Shown: piece by piece, positions 63,226 to 64,000 of the stretch | Layout of the letters: every line of letters begins with the position of its first letter | Numbering within the stretch: position 1 is the stretch's first letter | Origin: Rotaria macrura | Lineage: Eukaryota; Rotifera; Eurotatoria; Philodinida; Philodinidae | Reading direction: 5' to 3' | Length of the DNA stretch: 64,000 bases | NCBI GenBank assembly: GCA_900239685.1 | Contig: OENT01000720.1 | Location: forward strand, 1-64,000 | The notes under the pieces: model-generated | Told to the model about the DNA's origin: nothing | Database searches by the model: none | The model's input: the letters and a program-made list of their open reading frames with translations, nothing else | Program-made: the position numbers and the translations under genes

Positions 63226-64000
63226 CTACAATGCATGAAAAGTGAATATGATGTGCGATGTAAGAAGAAGAAGAAGTAAAAAAGCAAACAGTTGAATATA
63301 TGACAATGAGAATAATAATAGTAATGACGAATGTTGAAAACTCCATCCTTTCTTCCGTTGGTTCAATAGAAAAAAAAGAAAGTTAGGAAACGGAAAGAAA
63401 GTAAAAATGAGACGACAACTATTTATTATTGTCTTCTCCTGTATTCTTGTTAATTTGCCATAGTGATGATTATGATAATACAGGAAGATATGATACTTCT
63501 GACGAAAAATTCATGCTGCGGATATGGGATGAAAAGAGCAAAAGAAAACTCTTCTAGACACCAGTAATCATAAGTTTGTCAGTAAAAAGAAACATAAATG
63601 AGAACAATTATCGAATCAAGAAACGAACAATTTATATATGTATATATATTTGAAAGGAGAGAGAGAGACAAATATCATGCTGAACTATACTCGAAGAAGA
63701 AGAAAGACTAAGCATTCTGAGAATCATGCGAGAAAATGTCTTGTGCGCATGTATGTCACAATCTATGCATATAATTAAATTGTACGAGGAGAAGTCGAAA
63801 ACCATCGCTTACTTGATATCATTCTTTGAGCTTCATTTTTCTTCTTTCTTTTTGTAACTTCTCGGCTTTTGAGGAAAGAGGGTCAAAATCGAGTAAAATA
63901 CGGATATGTTGAGCGTAAGATGAAATAAGATACGACGAAAGGAAAAGAAAAGGAAAAACTTAAATGGTAATTGGATTGTGAATAGATTTCTATTCTTGGA
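63226..64000. other. Right-edge sequence upstream of IQSEC first visible exon
   Basis: This contains the acceptor (TGTAG) of the first visible IQSEC exon and perhaps leader sequence. A GA repeat lies at 63657-63669. A minus-strand basic stretch near 63790-63860 (SREVTKRKKKNEAQRMIS) ends at a GTAAGC donor. Its phase does not join the next exon, so it is not included in the gene. The gene may begin beyond the window. Confidence 0.4.

Noticed and set aside
63790-63860. Basic stretch as the first exon of IQSEC
   Set aside because: Its donor phase does not match the acceptor at 63225, and an in-frame stop lies just upstream.

Overview
This is a eukaryotic, clearly animal, AT-rich window. The genes are split by GT-AG introns, many of only 45-75 bases and several of 1-3 kb. 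Orthologues of metazoan genes can be read exon by exon: ZNF207/BuGZ, MCU, DPCD, CERK, STK36 and IQSEC. Codon style, short introns mixed with long ones, and several decayed gene copies would fit a rotifer (possibly bdelloid) or another small spiralian. That placement is inference and was not tested. I saw no bacterial genes, CRISPR array, rRNA or tRNA.

Layout. 879-5590 (minus): three intact genes in tandem, DPCD (cilium protein) -> MCU (mitochondrial calcium uniporter) -> ZNF207/BuGZ (spindle and kinetochore zinc-finger protein), separated by only 108 and 211 bases. 6808-7319 (plus): a small secreted-type single-pass membrane protein. 7403-9545 (minus): a broken GABA transaminase (ABAT) copy. 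10973-11792 (minus): a broken EF-hand calcium-sensor-like copy. 12148-12405 (plus): a possible 64-residue membrane protein. 12430-15765 (plus): an ankyrin-repeat protein. 16010-19810 (minus): ceramide kinase. 20674-41127 (plus): STK36/Fused kinase, 29 exons over 20.5 kb, whose introns hold a 286-base inverted repeat and coding-like debris. 41711-42412 (plus): a dead kinase copy. 46384-46740 (minus) and 47702-49297 (plus): two divergent single-exon genes I cannot name. 49298-55087: a long gene-poor stretch. 55088-63225 (minus): an IQSEC/BRAG Arf-GEF gene that carries a frameshift and a stop codon in its PH-domain half.

How they fit together: DPCD and STK36 both serve motile cilia, MCU and CERK are housekeeping mitochondrial and lipid-signalling enzymes, and BuGZ is mitotic. 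Nothing here looks like a dedicated gene cluster. The most interesting points are the decayed paralogues (ABAT, EF-hand, kinase, IQSEC), the near-identical inverted repeats bracketing STK36 exons 18-20, and the tight three-gene minus-strand array. All exon structures were assembled by eye from splice signals, reading phase and remembered family alignments. I found no convincing evidence of an entirely new biological system.
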